Origin: Streptomyces albofaciens JCM 4342
Lineage (GTDB): Bacteria > Actinomycetota > Actinomycetes > Streptomycetales > Streptomycetaceae
Length of the DNA stretch: 64,000 nt
Assembly: GCF_008634025.1 (NCBI RefSeq)
Contig: NZ_PDCM01000001.1
Span: 3,380,501 to 3,444,500, forward strand
Reading direction: 5' to 3'
The notes below the pieces were generated by a model. That model was not told where the DNA came from. It did not search any database and worked only from the letters and a program-made list of their open reading frames with translations. A program made the position numbers and the translations under genes. Positions 1 to 7,915 of the stretch are shown one piece after another (position 1 is the first letter of the stretch; each line of letters starts with the position of its first letter).

Positions 1-2
1 CC

Positions 3-269
3 TTCCTGGACGCGCTGGCCGCCCGGATCGCCCTCGGGGCCGCGGCCGTCTGCGCCGTACTGGACCCCGGCTGTGTCGTCCTCGGCGGCGAGACCGGCCG
101 CGCGGGCGGCGACGCGCTGGCCGAGCGGGTCGCGGATCACCTCGCCCGGATGTCCCCGCTGCACACCGAGGTGCGCGCGGGCACGGTCGGCGGCCGGGCG
201 GTGCTGCGCGGCGCGGTGCTCGCCGCGATGGACGCCGCGCAGGGCGACCTGTGGGGGCCAGCGGCCTGA
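3..269 (+). CDS. ROK-family protein, C-terminal fragment
   Basis: Only the last 88 codons are in the window; the reading frame is open from base 3 and stops at TGA 267-269. The peptide runs through FLDALAARIALGAAAV and VLDPGCVVLGGETGRAG, which resembles the C-terminal lobe of ROK (repressor, ORF, kinase) proteins, where a helix is followed by a strand and a glycine-rich turn that holds ATP. Whether the whole protein is a sugar kinase or a NagC/XylR-type repressor cannot be told because the N-terminus, with or without a helix-turn-helix, lies outside. It is convergent with the next gene. Confidence 0.6.
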   Translation, partial: FLDALAARIALGAAAVCAVLDPGCVVLGGETGRAGGDALAERVADHLARMSPLHTEVRAGTVGGRAVLRGAVLAAMDAAQGDLWGPAA

Positions 270-297
270 GCGGGGCGGCGAGCGGAGCGGAAAGCGG

Positions 298-312
298 GGC
301 CGGTGTCCGGCC
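298..312. terminator. Small intergenic hairpin between convergent genes
   Basis: A 6-bp perfect inverted repeat (GGCCGG, loop TGT, CCGGCC) sits between the stop codons of the ROK fragment and the convergent oxidoreductase. It has no T-run, as is usual for terminators in high-GC actinobacteria. The short stem makes this a weak call. Confidence 0.3.
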
Positions 313-314
313 GC

Positions 315-1103
315 CTACCGTCCCGCGGCCGTCTCCCCGACCTTCCCACCGCGCTCCGCCAGGAAGTCCCCGTACCCCACCGTCCCGTCCGCGTGGTCGA
401 GCGCCAGGTTCCCGCCCCGCCGCAGGGCGCCGAACAGCCTGCCCGGCAGCCAGACCGGTACGAGCAGGCGCCGCCGCCCGCCGGCCCGCAGCGTGTCCCG
501 TACGAGGGCGTGGGCGCTACGGGCCTCCGGGCCGCCCATGTCCGGCACCCGGCCCGCCGGTTCGCCGGTGGCCAGCGCGACCAGCCGGTCGGCGACCTCG
601 CGTACGTCCACCGGCTGGAGCCGGACACCGGCCGGCACCGGGATCACCGGTAGCCGCGCCCCGGCCTTGACCATCCGCAGCACGAGATCGTGGAACTGGG
701 TGGTGCGCAGCACGGTCCAGCCCAGGCCGGAGTCCGCGACCAGCCGTTCCACGTCGCGCTTGGCGCGGTAGTAGCCCAGCGGTACGCGGTCCACGCCGAC
801 GATGGAGATGTAGACCAGATGCCGCACCCCGGCCGCCGACGCCGCCTGGATGAGCCGCCCCGCCGCCTCGGTGTCGCCGGTCGGCGACGACGCGCAGTGG
901 ATCACTGTGTGCACGCCCGCCAGCGCCGGGGCCAGCCCCGAGCCGTCGCGCAGGTCCACCGCGTACGAGTCGAGCCGGGGCCGCTCGGCGCCGGTGCGGG
1001 GGCGGCGGCTGAGGCTGCGGACGTCATGGCCGCCGGCGAGCAGCCGCTCGACCACGGCGCGGCCGAGCGTGCCGGTGCCGCCGGTCACCAGAATCGTCGT
1101 CAT
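315..1103 (-). CDS. NAD(P)-binding (NmrA/atypical SDR) oxidoreductase
   Basis: A 262-residue protein starting MTTILVTGGTGTLGRAVVERLL, the TGxxGxxG dinucleotide-binding motif of the atypical short-chain dehydrogenase/NmrA group at residues 7-13. A Y-x-x-x-K pair (GYYRAKRDVERLV) near residue 110 fits this class, whose members act as NAD(P)H sensors or reductases of unknown substrate. The ATG at 1101-1103 is chosen because the Rossmann motif begins right after it; an in-frame upstream extension is low-complexity Arg/Pro sequence. No membrane segments or signal peptide are visible. It is divergent from the riboflavin operon, and its promoter presumably lies near the 34-bp repeats. The physiological role is unknown. 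Confidence 0.82.
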   Translation of the reverse strand: MTTILVTGGTGTLGRAVVERLLAGGHDVRSLSRRPRTGAERPRLDSYAVDLRDGSGLAPALAGVHTVIHCASSPTGDTEAAGRLIQAASAAGVRHLVYISIVGVDRVPLGYYRAKRDVERLVADSGLGWTVLRTTQFHDLVLRMVKAGARLPVIPVPAGVRLQPVDVREVADRLVALATGEPAGRVPDMGGPEARSAHALVRDTLRAGGRRRLLVPVWLPGRLFGALRRGGNLALDHADGTVGYGDFLAERGGKVGETAAGR

Positions 1104-1160
1104 CGCGATCAGTCCTCGCAGGTAGGGGCGGGCAGGGGCAGGCAGGGGAGGGGCGTCGGG

Positions 1161-1262
1161 ACGGATCCGCGAGGTCCGGCGCCGTGCCGGCCGGGCGAGC
1201 CCTCGGGGTCCGGCGCCGTGCCTGCCGGACGGATCCACGAGGCCCGGCACCGTGCCGACCGG
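1161..1262. repeat. 34-bp tandem repeat, three units
   Basis: Three consecutive 34-bp units (1161-1194, 1195-1228, 1229-1262) share the core TCCGGCGCCGTGCC or a one- to two-base variant and all end in CCGG. Units 1 and 3 differ at only four positions, while unit 2 has diverged in its first third. The array lies between the oxidoreductase start and the FMN riboswitch and contains no convincing gene. The core contains the palindrome GGCGCC. Confidence 0.75.
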
Positions 1263-1401
1263 ACGCCGGACCGGAACGTGACAGACGCACGGCGGGCCGG
1301 AGCGTCACAGACGCGCGACGGCCTGTGAGGCACCCCACAGGCCGCCGTTCGCATGGCCGACGATCAGACGTGGCAGACTGAAGCCGTACTGAATTGACAT
1401 A

Positions 1402-1532
1402 CGCAGCGCACTCCGGGGTCGGTGAAAGTCCGAACCGGCGGTAACAGTCCGCGACCCGGCCGCCTCCAGCGGTCGGTTGAGCAGGTGGAATTCCTGCACC
1501 GACGGTTAAAGTCCGGATGGGAGGCAGTGCGC
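1402..1532 (+). promoter_or_regulatory. FMN riboswitch (RFN element)
   Basis: The conserved RFN blocks are present in order: GGGGTCGGTGAAAGTCCGAA at 1414-1433, CCGGCGGTAACAGTCCGCGACCC at about 1435-1457, GGTTGAGCAGGTGGAATTCC near 1474-1494 and ACCGACGGTTAAAGTCCGGA at 1498-1517. The closing helix pairs CGCAGCGCAC (from 1402) with the GCAGTGCGCG region ending near 1532. This aptamer binds flavin mononucleotide and switches off downstream expression; the ribD start codon lies about 155 bases further on. A clear expression platform (terminator or sequestered ribosome site) was not resolved by eye. The family call rests on exact matches to the invariant loop sequences. Confidence 0.95.
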
Positions 1533-1687
1533 GGCGGGCGAGCAGCGGTACACCGCCGCCGGCGGTCGTCCTCGCGTACACGCGTGGCGGCCCCCTTTCC
1601 GGCCTCGGTGTCCCCGTTGTTCCGTTCCCGTTTTCCTGTCCTGCGTGACAGCCCCGGAGTCCGTGCCTTCACAGGCAGGAGGACCCG

Positions 1688-2815
1688 GTGGCCACCCCAG
1701 CACCCGCGCAGACCGCGGCGATGCGCCGAGCCATCCAGCTTGCCGCCCGCGGTCTCGGGCACACCAGCCCCAATCCCGTCGTCGGCTGTGTCGTCCTGGA
1801 CGCCGCCGGGCACATCGTGGGGGAGGGCTGGCACGAGCGCGCCGGCGGTCCGCACGCCGAGGTCAACGCGCTGCGCGAGGCGGGCGACCGGGCCCGCGGC
1901 GGCACCGCCTTCGTCACCCTGGAACCCTGCAACCACACCGGCCGCACCGGCCCGTGCGCGCAGGCCCTCATCGAGGCGGGCATCGCCCGGGTGCACTACG
2001 CCGTCCCGGACCCCAACCCCACCGCCACCGGCGGCTCCACCACCCTCGCCGAGGCCGGGATCGAGGTCGAGGGCGGGCTGCTCGCCGACGAGGCCGCGGC
2101 CGGCAACGAGGCGTGGCTGACCGCCGTACTGCGCCGCCGACCGTTCGTCCTGTGGAAGTACGCCGCCACCCTCGACGGCCGGATCGCCGCCGCCGACGGC
2201 ACCAGCCGCTGGATCAGCTCGGCCGAGTCCCGCGCCGACGTGCACCGGCTGCGCGCCCAGGCGGACGCGGTGATCGTCGGCTCCGGCACCGCCCGCGCCG
2301 ACGACCCGCACCTGGGCGCCCGGCTCGCGGGCCTGACGGACGCCGAGGTCAGCCAGCCGCTGCGGGTCGTGGTCGACACCGGCGCCGCCGTCGTCAAGCC
2401 CGGCGCCCGTGTCCTGGACGGCACCGCGCCCACCCTGATCGCGGTCGCCGAGGACGCCGACGCCGCCCACCTCGAAGGACTCGCACCGATCGTCCGCCTG
2501 CCGCGCACCGCCGGCGGCACCGGACTGCACATCCCCGCCCTGCTCGACGCCCTGTACGCACGCGACGTGCGGTCCGTGCTCCTGGAAGGCGGCCCGACCC
2601 TGGCCGGTTCCTTCTTGGCCGCGCACGCCGTGGACAAGGTCGTCGGCTATCTCGCGCCCGTCCTGCTCGGCGCCGGTCCCGCCGCCCTCGGCGACGCCGG
2701 AATCGGCACGATCGACCAGGCGTTGCGCCTCGATGTGACCGCCACCGACCGGCTCGGCCCCGACCTGCGGATCACCGCCGTCCCGGCCCGCCACGCCCTG
2801 AACGAGGAGAACTGA
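1688..2815 (+). CDS. ribD: RibD, diaminohydroxyphosphoribosylaminopyrimidine deaminase / reductase
   Basis: A 375-residue bifunctional enzyme for steps two and three of riboflavin synthesis: ring deamination, then NADPH-dependent side-chain reduction. The N-terminal cytidine-deaminase-like domain carries the zinc site as HAE (near residue 55) and PCNHTGRTGPC (about 78-88). The C-terminal RibD reductase domain includes ATLDGRIAA and ends with the LLEGGPTLAGSF block. The GTG start at 1688 follows an AGGAGG ribosome site at about 1678-1683; length and both domains are typical. It is the first gene after the FMN riboswitch, and its stop is one base from the next start, so the operon is tightly packed. 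Confidence 0.96.
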   Translation: MATPAPAQTAAMRRAIQLAARGLGHTSPNPVVGCVVLDAAGHIVGEGWHERAGGPHAEVNALREAGDRARGGTAFVTLEPCNHTGRTGPCAQALIEAGIARVHYAVPDPNPTATGGSTTLAEAGIEVEGGLLADEAAAGNEAWLTAVLRRRPFVLWKYAATLDGRIAAADGTSRWISSAESRADVHRLRAQADAVIVGSGTARADDPHLGARLAGLTDAEVSQPLRVVVDTGAAVVKPGARVLDGTAPTLIAVAEDADAAHLEGLAPIVRLPRTAGGTGLHIPALLDALYARDVRSVLLEGGPTLAGSFLAAHAVDKVVGYLAPVLLGAGPAALGDAGIGTIDQALRLDVTATDRLGPDLRITAVPARHALNEEN

Positions 2816-2816
2816 C

Positions 2817-3452
2817 GTGTTCACCGGAATCGTCGAAGAACTGGGTGAGGTCGCCGCCGTCGAGCACCTCGGCGACAGCTCCCGGTTCACCCTGCGCGGC
2901 CCGCTCGTCACTCAGGACGCGAAGCACGGCGACTCGATCGCCGTCAACGGCGTCTGTCTGACCGTCGTGGACACCGGCGACGGCACCTTCACCGCCGATG
3001 TGATGGCCGAGACGCTCAACCGCTCCAGCCTCGGCGCCCTGGCCGCGGGCTCCCGCGTCAACCTCGAACGGCCGATGGCGCTCGGCGGGCGTCTGGGCGG
3101 CCACCTCGTCCAGGGCCATGTGGACGGCACCGGCACGATCGTCTCGCGGACGCCCGGGGAGCACTGGGAGATCGTGAAGGTCGCGCTGCCCGCCCACCTC
3201 TCCCGTTACGTCGTGGAGAAAGGCTCCATCACCGTCGACGGCGTCAGCCTGACCGTGGTCGAGGCGGCCGACGACTTCTTCACCATCAGCCTGATCCCCA
3301 CCACCCTCGCCCTGACCACCCTCGGCACCAAGCAGCCCGGCGACCCGGTCAACCTGGAGGTCGACGTGCTGGCGAAGTACGTGGAACGGCTGCTGGACCA
3401 GGGCCGGAGCGCCGGGACGGCCGCCGCGGCCGTGGAAGAGAGCCTGCGGTGA
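2817..3452 (+). CDS. ribE: Riboflavin synthase, alpha subunit
   Basis: A 211-residue protein starting [12 protein letters not shown], the hallmark of riboflavin synthase, which dismutates two lumazines into riboflavin and a pyrimidine. Two lumazine-binding barrels are visible as internal repeats, residues 1-97 and about 98-195, each with a GVCLTV or GVSLTV motif and an N-terminal G-x-V/I block. The GTG start at 2817 lies one base after the ribD stop, with GAGGAG about 10 bases upstream. The name ribE is used here; the same gene is called ribC or ribB in other species. The last 15 residues are an Ala/Gly-rich tail not needed for the fold. Confidence 0.96.
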   Translation: MFTGIVEELGEVAAVEHLGDSSRFTLRGPLVTQDAKHGDSIAVNGVCLTVVDTGDGTFTADVMAETLNRSSLGALAAGSRVNLERPMALGGRLGGHLVQGHVDGTGTIVSRTPGEHWEIVKVALPAHLSRYVVEKGSITVDGVSLTVVEAADDFFTISLIPTTLALTTLGTKQPGDPVNLEVDVLAKYVERLLDQGRSAGTAAAAVEESLR

Positions 3453-4102
3453 ACCCCCTCGACTGGCTGAACGCCCCGGCCTTCACCGCGTTCGGGCAGC
3501 AGGTCATCTGGTCCGACATGATCGGCAACAGCATCGGCCTGGCCGCCCTCGCCTTCGGCTGGCGGCGCTCCATATGGACCTGGCCCGCCCAGTTCCTCTC
3601 CGGCCTGATCCTCGTCTCCGCGTACGCCTACGCCCACCTCAGCGGCGGCGTCGGCAAGCAACTGCTGGTCATCGGCGTGGCGCTGTGGGGCTGGCGGCAG
3701 TGGCAGCGCGGCCGGCGGCAGGCCCAGGACGGCTCCATCGCCGTGCGCTTCGCCACCTGGCGCGAGCGGATCCTGCTCATCGCGGGCACCGCCGCCGGCA
3801 CCGTCGCCGTCGGCTCGCTGTTCGCCCTCGTCCCGCAGCTGTCCTGGAACCCCTGGCCCGACGCGTACATCTTCGTCGGCACCCTGGCGGCGATGGTCGC
3901 CCAGGCCCGCGGCCTGGTCGAGTTCTGGTTCGCCTGGCTGCTCGTCGACATCGTGGGCGTCCCCCTGGCCTTCAGCAGCGGCCTGGCCTTCTCCGGCCTG
4001 GTCTACGTCGTCTATCTCGGCCTCGTCCTGTGGGGCATGCGCGACTGGTGGCTGCGTTCCCGTACGAATCCGCAGCCCGTCCTGGAAGGAGCGGCGGCAT
4101 GA
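3449..4102 (+). CDS. ribM: RibM/PnuX-type riboflavin transporter (PnuC family)
   Basis: A 217-residue membrane protein with about six to seven hydrophobic segments and the PnuC-family [13 protein letters not shown] motif (near residue 80). PnuC proteins move vitamins by facilitated diffusion; members lying inside actinobacterial rib operons are known as RibM/PnuX and import riboflavin, and this position between ribE and ribBA fits that subgroup. The start codon GTG at 3449 overlaps the ribE stop (GTGA), so translation is probably coupled. The FMN riboswitch should therefore control uptake together with synthesis. The substrate is inferred from context; nicotinamide riboside would be the alternative for other PnuC proteins. 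Confidence 0.9.
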   Translation: MNPLDWLNAPAFTAFGQQVIWSDMIGNSIGLAALAFGWRRSIWTWPAQFLSGLILVSAYAYAHLSGGVGKQLLVIGVALWGWRQWQRGRRQAQDGSIAVRFATWRERILLIAGTAAGTVAVGSLFALVPQLSWNPWPDAYIFVGTLAAMVAQARGLVEFWFAWLLVDIVGVPLAFSSGLAFSGLVYVVYLGLVLWGMRDWWLRSRTNPQPVLEGAAA

Positions 4103-5400
4103 CCGCACTGCAGAGCTGGTACGACCACGAGGGCGCGGTGGCCCCTGACGCCGCCCTGGCCCTGGACCCCGTCGAGCAGGCCGTCGCCGACATCGCCGCG
4201 GGCCGTCCGGTCGTGGTCGTGGACGACGAGAGCCGGGAGAACGAGGGCGACCTCGTGGTGGCCGCCGAACGGGCCACCCCGGAAATCCTCGCCTTCATGA
4301 TGAGCGAGTGCCGCGGTCTGATCTGCGCCCCCATGGACGGTGCCGAGCTGGACCGCCTGGCGCTGCCGCAGATGGTCGAGCACAACACCGAGTCGATGCG
4401 CACGGCGTTCACCGTCTCCGTCGACGCGAGCGCCGCGCACGGCGTGACCACCGGCATCTCCGCCGCCGACCGCGCCACCACCCTGCGCCTGCTCGCCTCC
4501 GGCGAGGCCGCCCCCGCCGACTTCGTACGGCCGGGACACATCTTCCCGCTGCGCGCCCGCGACGGCGGTGTGCTGGAGCGCAACGGCCACACCGAGGCCG
4601 GCGTGGACCTCGCCCGGCTGGCCGGGCTGCGGCCCGCCGCCGCGATCGTGGAGATCGCCGGTGAGGACGGCACGATGCTGCGGCTGCCCGAGCTGGTGCC
4701 GTTCGCCCGCAAGCACGGCCTGTCGATCATCTCCATCGAGGACCTGATCGCCTACCGCCGCAGCTCGGAGCCGACGGTCCGCCGCGAGGCGACCACCCGG
4801 CTGCCCACCCGCCACGGCGAGTTCACCGCGTACGGCTACCGCTCGACCGTCGACGGCGTCGAGCACGTCGCGCTGGTGGCCGGGGAGATCGGCGACGGCG
4901 AGGACGTCCTCGTACGGGTCCATTCGGAGTGCCTGACCGGCGACATCTTCCACTCGCTGCGCTGCGACTGCGGCCCCCAGCTGGAGGAGTCGCTGCGCCG
5001 CGTCCAGGAGGCGGGCCGCGGCGTGGTGATCTACCTGCGCGGCCACGAGGGGCGCGGCATCGGGCTGCTGTCCAAGCTGCGCGCGTACGAGCTCCAGGAG
5101 CGCGGCCGCGACACCCTCGACGCCAACCTGGAGCTGGGCCTGCCCGCCGACGCCCGGGACTACGGCGCGGGCGCCCAGATGCTGGCCGACCTCGGCGTGC
5201 GGTCGCTGCGGCTGATGACCAACAACCCGGAGAAGACCGAGGCGCTCGTCCGGTACGGGCTCAAGGTCACCGGCCGCGAGCCGATGCCCGTACAGGCGGG
5301 CGAACACAACCTGCGGTACCTGCGTACCAAGCGGGACCGGATGGGGCACGACCTGCCCTGGCTCGACGCGGAGCGCGCGTCGGCCTGCGGCAACCAGTAG
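4099..5400 (+). CDS. ribBA: RibBA, DHBP synthase / GTP cyclohydrolase II
   Basis: A 433-residue fusion that makes both riboflavin precursors. Residues about 25-230 are 3,4-dihydroxy-2-butanone-4-phosphate synthase, with [11 protein letters not shown] and [19 protein letters not shown]. Residues about 235-420 are GTP cyclohydrolase II, with the zinc ligands in [17 protein letters not shown] and the catalytic stretch [12 protein letters not shown]. Translation starts at the ATG at 4099, which overlaps the ribM stop (ATGA); the frame is open further upstream inside ribM but that part is a shadow. All key residues are present in both halves, so both activities are expected. Length is typical. Confidence 0.96.
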   Translation: MTALQSWYDHEGAVAPDAALALDPVEQAVADIAAGRPVVVVDDESRENEGDLVVAAERATPEILAFMMSECRGLICAPMDGAELDRLALPQMVEHNTESMRTAFTVSVDASAAHGVTTGISAADRATTLRLLASGEAAPADFVRPGHIFPLRARDGGVLERNGHTEAGVDLARLAGLRPAAAIVEIAGEDGTMLRLPELVPFARKHGLSIISIEDLIAYRRSSEPTVRREATTRLPTRHGEFTAYGYRSTVDGVEHVALVAGEIGDGEDVLVRVHSECLTGDIFHSLRCDCGPQLEESLRRVQEAGRGVVIYLRGHEGRGIGLLSKLRAYELQERGRDTLDANLELGLPADARDYGAGAQMLADLGVRSLRLMTNNPEKTEALVRYGLKVTGREPMPVQAGEHNLRYLRTKRDRMGHDLPWLDAERASACGNQ

Positions 5401-5467
5401 CACCCACACCCCGGCCGGACCCCCGGCCGTCCCACCCGTTACGTACCCGAACACCACGAGGAGAGCC

Positions 5468-5953
5468 GTGAGCGGCAAAGGCGCACCCGAACTGTCCGTG
5501 AAGAACTGTGGCGACCTGCGGGTGGCCGTCGTCGCCGCCCAGTGGCACGAGAAGGTGATGGACGGCCTGGTGGACGGGGCCCTGCGCGCCCTGTCCGAGC
5601 TGGGCATCGACGAGCCGACGCTGCTGCGCGTGCCCGGCAGCTTCGAGCTGCCGGTGGTCGCCAAGGTGCTGGCCGGCCGCGGCTACGACGCGATCGTGGC
5701 GCTCGGCGTCGTCATCCGCGGCGGCACCCCGCACTTCGACTACGTGTGCCAGGGCGTCACCCAGGGCCTGACCCAGGTCAGCGTGGACACCGGGGTACCG
5801 ATCGGGTTCGGCGTGCTGACCTGCGACACCGAGGAGCAGGCGCTGGACCGGGCCGGGATCTTCGGCTCCACCGAGGACAAGGGCCACGAGGCGGTGACCG
5901 CCGCCGTCGCCACCGCCGCGACGCTGCGCACCGTCGCCGAGCCCTGGCGCTGA
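5468..5953 (+). CDS. ribH: 6,7-dimethyl-8-ribityllumazine synthase
   Basis: A 161-residue protein of the usual lumazine synthase size. The family marks are FELP ([11 protein letters not shown]), the [14 protein letters not shown] block containing the catalytic His, and [13 protein letters not shown]. It condenses the RibD product with dihydroxybutanone phosphate and normally forms a 60-subunit shell. The GTG start at 5468 follows GAGGAGAGCC. It sits 67 bases after ribBA and completes the riboflavin set, so all enzymes but the phosphatase are in this operon. Confidence 0.96.
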   Translation: MSGKGAPELSVKNCGDLRVAVVAAQWHEKVMDGLVDGALRALSELGIDEPTLLRVPGSFELPVVAKVLAGRGYDAIVALGVVIRGGTPHFDYVCQGVTQGLTQVSVDTGVPIGFGVLTCDTEEQALDRAGIFGSTEDKGHEAVTAAVATAATLRTVAEPWR

Positions 5954-5988
5954 GCGGCGCTCCGCGACCGCGTAGGGTGGGGCCCATC

Positions 5989-6258
5989 ATGTCCAAGAAG
6001 ACGTTCGAGGAGCTGTTCACCGAGCTCCAGCAGAAGGCCTCCGGCGACCCCGCCACCTCCCGCACCGCCGAACTGGTCCAGTCCGGCGTGCATGCGATCG
6101 GCAAGAAGGTCGTCGAGGAGGCCGCCGAGGTGTGGATGGCCGCGGAGTACGAATCCGACGAGGCCGCCGCCGAGGAGATCTCCCAGCTCCTGTACCACCT
6201 TCAGGTGATGATGGTCGCCAAGGGCCTGACCCTCGACGACGTCTACGCCCACCTCTGA
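5989..6258 (+). CDS. hisE: Phosphoribosyl-ATP pyrophosphatase
   Basis: An 89-residue single-domain MazG-like protein that hydrolyses phosphoribosyl-ATP, the second step of histidine synthesis. The conserved [10 protein letters not shown] (about residues 43-52) and [19 protein letters not shown] helices carry the acidic metal-binding residues. The ATG at 5989 is chosen because the protein then has the standard length; upstream frame belongs to ribH antisense-type shadow. It lies 35 bases after ribH and 65 before hisG. Separate hisE and hisI genes are normal in actinobacteria. Confidence 0.94.
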   Translation: MSKKTFEELFTELQQKASGDPATSRTAELVQSGVHAIGKKVVEEAAEVWMAAEYESDEAAAEEISQLLYHLQVMMVAKGLTLDDVYAHL

Positions 6259-6323
6259 GCCGCCCGGCTCACCCCGCACCACCCCTTTCCCTGTCACCCC
6301 TCGTACGAAGGAAGTCACCTCTC

Positions 6324-7172
6324 ATGCTGCGCATCGCCGTCCCGAACAAGGGTTCACTGTCCGAGCCTGCGTCGGCGATGCTCCATGAGGCCGGCTACCG
6401 CCAGCGCAAGGACCGCAGGGAACTGGTCCTGGTCGACGCGGAGAACGAGGTCGAGTTCTTCTTCCTGCGCCCGCGCGACATCGCGGTCTACGTCGGCTCC
6501 GGCAAGCTGGACATCGGCATCACCGGCCGGGACCTGCTGCTGGACTCCGGCGCGCAGGCCGAGGAGATCATGCAGCTCGGCTTCGCCGGCTCGACCTTCC
6601 GCTACGCCACCCGTCCGGGCACGGCGAAGGAGGTCACCGACTTCGACGGCATGACGGTCGCCACCTCCTTCTCCGGCCTGGTCACCAAGCACCTCGCCGA
6701 CAACGGCGTGAACGCCTCCGTCGTCCACCTCGACGGCGCGGTGGAGACCGCCATCCAGCTCGGCGTCGCCGAGATCATCGCCGATGTGGTGGAGACCGGC
6801 ACCACCCTGCGCAACGCCGGCCTGGAGATCATCGGCGAGCCGATCCTGAAGTCCGAGGCGGTCGTCATCCGCGGCAAGGACGCGCCCGAGGACGACCCGA
6901 AGGTCCGCCAGTTCCTGCGCCGCATGCAGGGTGTCCTGGTCGCCCGGCGCTACGTGATGATGGACTACGACATCCGCGTCGAGCACGTCGAGAAGGCCGT
7001 CGCCCTCACCCCGGGCCTGGAGTCGCCGACCGTCTCCCCGCTGCACCACGAGGGCTGGGTCGCGGTCCGCTCGATGGTCCCCGCCAAGGACGCCCAGCGC
7101 ATCATGGACGAGCTGTACGAGCTCGGCGCCCGCGCCATCCTGACCACCGGCATCCACGCCTGCCGCCTCTGA
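6324..7172 (+). CDS. hisG: ATP phosphoribosyltransferase
   Basis: A 282-residue long-form HisG that couples ATP to PRPP, the committed step of histidine synthesis. It starts MLRIAVPNKGSL and carries the PRPP-binding EIIADVVETGTTLRNAGL stretch near residue 155. The C-terminal ~75 residues, with the motif SPLHHEGWVAV and ILTTGIHACRL, form the ACT-like regulatory domain that binds histidine, so feedback control is expected. The ATG at 6324 follows AAGGAAG. It is paired with hisE, a common arrangement. No histidine leader peptide was seen upstream. Confidence 0.96.
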   Translation: MLRIAVPNKGSLSEPASAMLHEAGYRQRKDRRELVLVDAENEVEFFFLRPRDIAVYVGSGKLDIGITGRDLLLDSGAQAEEIMQLGFAGSTFRYATRPGTAKEVTDFDGMTVATSFSGLVTKHLADNGVNASVVHLDGAVETAIQLGVAEIIADVVETGTTLRNAGLEIIGEPILKSEAVVIRGKDAPEDDPKVRQFLRRMQGVLVARRYVMMDYDIRVEHVEKAVALTPGLESPTVSPLHHEGWVAVRSMVPAKDAQRIMDELYELGARAILTTGIHACRL

Positions 7173-7183
7173 CCCGGCGGTCC

Positions 7184-7235
7184 GGCCGCCGCCGACGGGC
7201 GGCGGCCGCCTCCGCCGCCGGCCCGCGCCGGCGGC
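7184..7235 (+). terminator. Two adjacent hairpins after hisG
   Basis: Hairpin one is a perfect 10-bp stem, GGCCGCCGCC with loop GACG and GGCGGCGGCC (7184-7207). Hairpin two is a perfect 9-bp stem, GCCGCCGGC with loop CCGC and GCCGGCGGC (7214-7235). They lie between the hisG stop and the next start and probably end or attenuate the rib-his transcript. There is no T-tract. Confidence 0.6.
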
Positions 7236-7257
7236 CCGTACGAAAGAGCCCAGCGAC

Positions 7258-7722
7258 GTGTCCGCGCCCGCATCCACGCCCCTGCCCGCCCTCCCGGTGA
7301 CGTTCCGGCCCGCCCGCACCCGGGCCGTGCTGTACGGCGTCGGCATCGCCCAGCTCGCCGTGCTCACGGTGATCGCCGTGCTGCTGCCGAAGCTGGGCCC
7401 CGGCGAGCGGATCAGCTTCGTGTTCACGGGGCTGCTCGTGCTCGGCGTGCTCCTGCTGCTCGCCCGCCCCAAGGTGGTCGCCCACCAGAAGGGCGTCACG
7501 GTCGTCAACCTCACCACCAAGCGCGAGCTGGCCTGGGCCCAGGTGCTTCGCGTCAACCTGCGCCAGGGCGACCCGTGGGTGCACCTCGACCTGGCCGACG
7601 GCACCAGCCTGCCCGCGATGGGCATCCAGCCCGGCATCGCGCGCGACCAGGCGATCCGGGACGCCCGTACGCTCCGCGCGCTCGCCGACAGCCACGGCAC
7701 GGGCAGTCAGCCCAACGGGTGA
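7258..7722 (+). CDS. PH-domain-containing membrane protein
   Basis: A 154-residue protein with two hydrophobic segments (about residues 25-43 and 49-67, the second ending LVLGVLLLLA) followed by a small beta-rich domain (VVAHQKGVTVVNLTTKRELAWAQV ..., described in PH-like membrane proteins) and a short helical tail. Small bacterial PH-domain proteins of this type are often found beside hisG in Streptomyces; their function is not established. The GTG start at 7258 is preceded by GAAAGAGCC. It may be co-transcribed with hisG if the hairpins between them are leaky. Confidence 0.7.
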   Translation: MSAPASTPLPALPVTFRPARTRAVLYGVGIAQLAVLTVIAVLLPKLGPGERISFVFTGLLVLGVLLLLARPKVVAHQKGVTVVNLTTKRELAWAQVLRVNLRQGDPWVHLDLADGTSLPAMGIQPGIARDQAIRDARTLRALADSHGTGSQPNG

Positions 7723-7797
7723 CCTGCCCGCACCGGGGCCCGGCTGATTACCCTGGTGCCCAGGGCGCGCCCGCGCCCCGCCCCGGCCCGGGGCCCC

Positions 7798-7895
7798 AGC
7801 GACCTGAGGAGTGACTCCCTCCAGCAATGGACGGATCGTCCGGTAGTACCTGCGCCGCCCCTCCCGCGGAACCCCCGCATCCGCGGGCCTTCCGC
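7798..7895 (+). promoter_or_regulatory. Structured 5' leader of the CNNM gene pair
   Basis: Three potential hairpins lie in the 190-base leader. The first is GGAG/CTCC at 7808-7818; the second is GGACG, loop GAT, CGTCC at 7829-7841. The third, at 7866-7895, has an outer stem GCGGAA/TTCCGC, a symmetric CC/CC internal loop and an inner stem CCCGC/GCGGG. The last one ends 20 bases before the ATG at 7916 and could hide or frame the ribosome site. It does not match the M-box (ykoK), yybP-ykoY or NiCo riboswitch consensus as I know them. A regulatory role is an inference from the density of structure. Confidence 0.4.
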
Positions 7896-7915
7896 TCCCG
7901 CACGGAGGCGGCGGC

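Noticed and set aside
1394..1399. TTGACA as a -35 box before ribD
   Set aside because: It is inside or right at the edge of the FMN riboswitch, so a start point 30 bases on would remove the aptamer's 5' half. The promoter must be further upstream.
7798..7895. M-box (ykoK) or yybP-ykoY riboswitch before the CNNM genes
   Set aside because: The conserved cores of these elements, as I know them, are not present; only hairpins are visible.
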